Shown: in pieces, positions 62,117 through 64,000 of the stretch | Layout of the letters: each line of letters begins with the position of its first letter | How positions within the stretch are numbered: position 1 is the stretch's first letter | Notes under the pieces: generated by a model | Database searches by the model: none | The model's input: the letters and a program-made list of their open reading frames with translations, nothing else | Told to the model about the DNA's origin: nothing | Made by a program: the position numbers and the translations under genes | Source of the DNA: Dyadobacter diqingensis | GTDB taxonomy: Bacteria > Bacteroidota > Bacteroidia > Cytophagales > Spirosomataceae | DNA length: 64,000 bases | Assembly: GCF_024220585.1 (NCBI RefSeq) | Contig: NZ_JAMXKF010000004.1 | Span: forward strand, 1-64,000 | Reading direction: 5' to 3'

Positions 62117-64000
62117 TTATTTTAAAAGTTTTTTTCTTCTTTCTCTGCTGCTGTAAATGTATTCATAAATCGTTGGTAAAATCAACAGCGACAATAATGT
62201 TGCTGTCATTAACCCACCGATTACCACGATAGCCAGGGGTTTTTGCGTTTCCGAACCAATCCCCGTACTCAATGCTGCGGGCAAAAGGCCAAGCGATGCC
62301 ATCAGGGCTGTCATAATAACTGGCCGTAAACGTGACTTTGCACCGTCTTTGATTGCTTCAATCAGCGGCATTCCCGCCTGCAGGTTATGACGGAATTTGT
62401 TCACAAGAATGACGCCATCCTGTGTTGCCACCCCAAACAACGCTATAAAACCAACACCGGCTGAAATACTGAAATTGACACCCGTAAGCAGCAACGCCAA
62501 AATTCCACCTATCAACGCAAAAGGTACGTTCAATAGTACAAGTACAGAGTCAAGCGTGTTGCCAAATGATGCAAACAGAATAAAGAATATAAGCAGAATG
62601 CTGATCGGAACTACTACCATCAACTGCTTTTCAGCACGCTCCTGGTTTTCGAATTCCCCGTTCCATTTTATTTCATATCCCTTTTCCAGTTTCACATGGT
62701 CTTTTACCTTTTGTCTCGCTTCGTCCACGGCACTTCCCAAATCTCTTCCCCGTACCGAAAATTTGACGGCAATGAAACGGGCGTTGTCCTCCCGGTATAT
62801 GAAAGCAGGGCCGGCCTGATTTCTAATGCCTGCTATTTCTTTCAGCGGAATTTTTCCACCATTAAGCGTTGGAACGAGCAGGTTTCCAATCTGATCGATG
62901 GATGACCGATAGGGGAGATCGTAGCGTAACCGGAGATCAAATTTGCGCTCGCCTTCATACACCTGGCTTACGGCTTTTCCGCCGATAGCCATTTCGATAA
63001 CCGCATTGGCATCCGCGGCATCAACACCGTACTGTGCCATTTTATCCGGATTCAGCGTAATTCTTAATTCGGGTTGCCCGAGATTTCTGAAAATGCCCAG
63101 ATCTTCGACACCTGGTACGGTTTTCAACTGAGCAAAAACCTGATCGGCCTTTTTGTCAAGCAAATTGAGATTGTCTCCTGTGATCTTGACGGCAATAGAA
63201 CCTTTTACCCCTGACACGGCTTCTTCTACATTATCCGAAATGGGCTGAGAAAAACCGAAGTCAATGCCTTTGTAACCAGCCAGTTTTGCCTGCATCTCGG
63301 CTATCAGCTCTTCTTTGGTGATATTCCGTTTCCATTCCTCTTTCGGGAAAAGGTCGACGAAAAATTCCTGGTTGAAAAAACCGGTCGCATCGGTTCCGTC
63401 GTTAGGCCGGCCGGTTTGTGAAATTACACCTCTTACTTCCGGGAATTGTTCGAAAATCTGGCGGAATTTGCGGGTGTAATGATAGCTGTCTTCCAGGCTT
63501 ATCGACAGCGGCATACTGGCCCGGACATAAATTGAGCCTTCGTTCAAATGCGGAAGGAATTCGGAACCGACCCAGCGAAACGAGAAAATGGCAATACACA
63601 ATGCCGCCACCGCGGTAACAACAGCCCTTTTAGGGTGCAACATGACGTGGTTGAGCAGTGGTGAATAATTTCTGTTCAGCCATTCGATAATGGGGTTATG
63701 ACGTTCGCGGACGTTTTTATTGAGCAAAATGCTGCTCATCACCGGAACGAAGGTCAGTGCCAGCAACAGAGCTCCCAAAAGTGCAAAGCCCATGGTGAAA
63801 GCCAGCGGACTGAACAACTTGCCTTCTACTTTTTGAAACGAAAAAATAGGCAGCAGGGCTGTGATAATAATGAGCTTGGAGACGAAAATCGACTTGCCCA
63901 TTTCGACGGCAGTTTTGAGAATTCTACCCAGTTTTGCCCGTTTATTGAATTTTTCCATGCCTTCCTTTTCGGCCCAGTGTGCCAGCATCACGAAAAGTCC
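62117..64000 (-). CDS. CusA/CzcA-family heavy-metal RND efflux pump, C-terminal part
   Basis: The window contains about 627 residues and the reading frame stays open past 64000, so the N-terminal third is missing. Visible parts: the end of the first membrane domain (FVMLAHWAEKEG, SKLIIITALLPIFSFQKVEGKLFSPLAFTMGFALLGALLLALTFVPV), the second periplasmic porter loop (SEFLPHLNEGSIYVRASMP, SGVKGSIAVKITGD, GQPELRITLNPDKMAQYGV) and the last helices with GVGFIALFGVATQDGVILVNKFR. These pumps expel Cu/Ag or Co/Zn/Cd with an MFP and outer-membrane partner, presumably upstream outside this window. Confidence 0.95.
   Translation of the reverse strand, partial: GLFVMLAHWAEKEGMEKFNKRAKLGRILKTAVEMGKSIFVSKLIIITALLPIFSFQKVEGKLFSPLAFTMGFALLGALLLALTFVPVMSSILLNKNVRERHNPIIEWLNRNYSPLLNHVMLHPKRAVVTAVAALCIAIFSFRWVGSEFLPHLNEGSIYVRASMPLSISLEDSYHYTRKFRQIFEQFPEVRGVISQTGRPNDGTDATGFFNQEFFVDLFPKEEWKRNITKEELIAEMQAKLAGYKGIDFGFSQPISDNVEEAVSGVKGSIAVKITGDNLNLLDKKADQVFAQLKTVPGVEDLGIFRNLGQPELRITLNPDKMAQYGVDAADANAVIEMAIGGKAVSQVYEGERKFDLRLRYDLPYRSSIDQIGNLLVPTLNGGKIPLKEIAGIRNQAGPAFIYREDNARFIAVKFSVRGRDLGSAVDEARQKVKDHVKLEKGYEIKWNGEFENQERAEKQLMVVVPISILLIFFILFASFGNTLDSVLVLLNVPFALIGGILALLLTGVNFSISAGVGFIALFGVATQDGVILVNKFRHNLQAGMPLIEAIKDGAKSRLRPVIMTALMASLGLLPAALSTGIGSETQKPLAIVVIGGLMTATLLSLLILPTIYEYIYSSRERRKKLLK

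Overview
The window reads as chromosome of a Bacteroidota bacterium of the order Cytophagales, most like Dyadobacter or a close relative (inference from content). Evidence: a T9SS C-terminal sorting domain on the large secreted nuclease, a TonB receptor with an N-terminal carboxypeptidase-regulatory-like domain, DUF4374, DUF4136, DUF4199 and DUF2723 proteins, many AraC regulators, few Shine-Dalgarno sequences, and promoter boxes of the Bacteroidota type (TAnnTTTG).

Layout. 1-2450 is a decayed accessory edge: the tail of a probable ATPase gene and an HNH nuclease gene, both frame-broken (the second at a canonical A AAA AAG slippery heptamer), followed by an ISAon1-type transposase remnant. 2451-4401 holds a lipoprotein and a UGT-type glycosyltransferase. 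4970-10876 is an iron-uptake-like block: TonB receptor, DUF4374 lipoprotein, small lipoprotein, PepSY membrane protein, then a 92-residue Fur homologue that keeps only the DNA-binding domain. An AraC gene follows. 11938-16155 is a fucose-type block: zinc alcohol dehydrogenase, SDR, FucP transporter and a divergent AraC regulator. 16217-20923 is a giant secreted ExeM/NucH-type nuclease.

21410-38747 is mostly housekeeping and small accessory genes: CPA1 antiporter, HD protein with AraC regulator, TPR membrane protein, DUF2723 giant membrane protein, SRPBCC protein, YiiX-like cysteine hydrolase, cytochrome P450, methyltransferase with AraC regulator, two small membrane proteins, NADAR protein, esterase, membrane LuxR protein, DUF4199 protein and CoA-transferase. 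39176-40612 is a two-gene sulfation unit (APS kinase plus sulfotransferase). 40682-42867 is an Atu4866/SDR/AraC unit in which an almost perfect 32-bp operator is duplicated in front of the SDR and AraC genes at the same distance from a TAnnTTTG box. A UPF1-like helicase, membrane protein, universal stress protein and phosphoglycerate mutase follow.

47915-49345 is the strangest stretch: four tandem copies of a roughly 178-bp element that is symmetric about its centre, has inverted ends of about 30 bp and four mini-hairpins spaced 51-59-51, plus extra partial copies. 49389-64000 holds a quinone-type oxidoreductase, Ig-like lipoprotein, CorA, ThuA-like protein, two-component system, GT39-type glycosyltransferase, DegP protease, DUF4136 protein, Gly/Tyr-rich secreted protein, predicted outer-membrane barrel protein and the C-terminal part of a CusA/CzcA RND pump cut by the window end. 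Convergent gene pairs are separated by strong bidirectional terminators.
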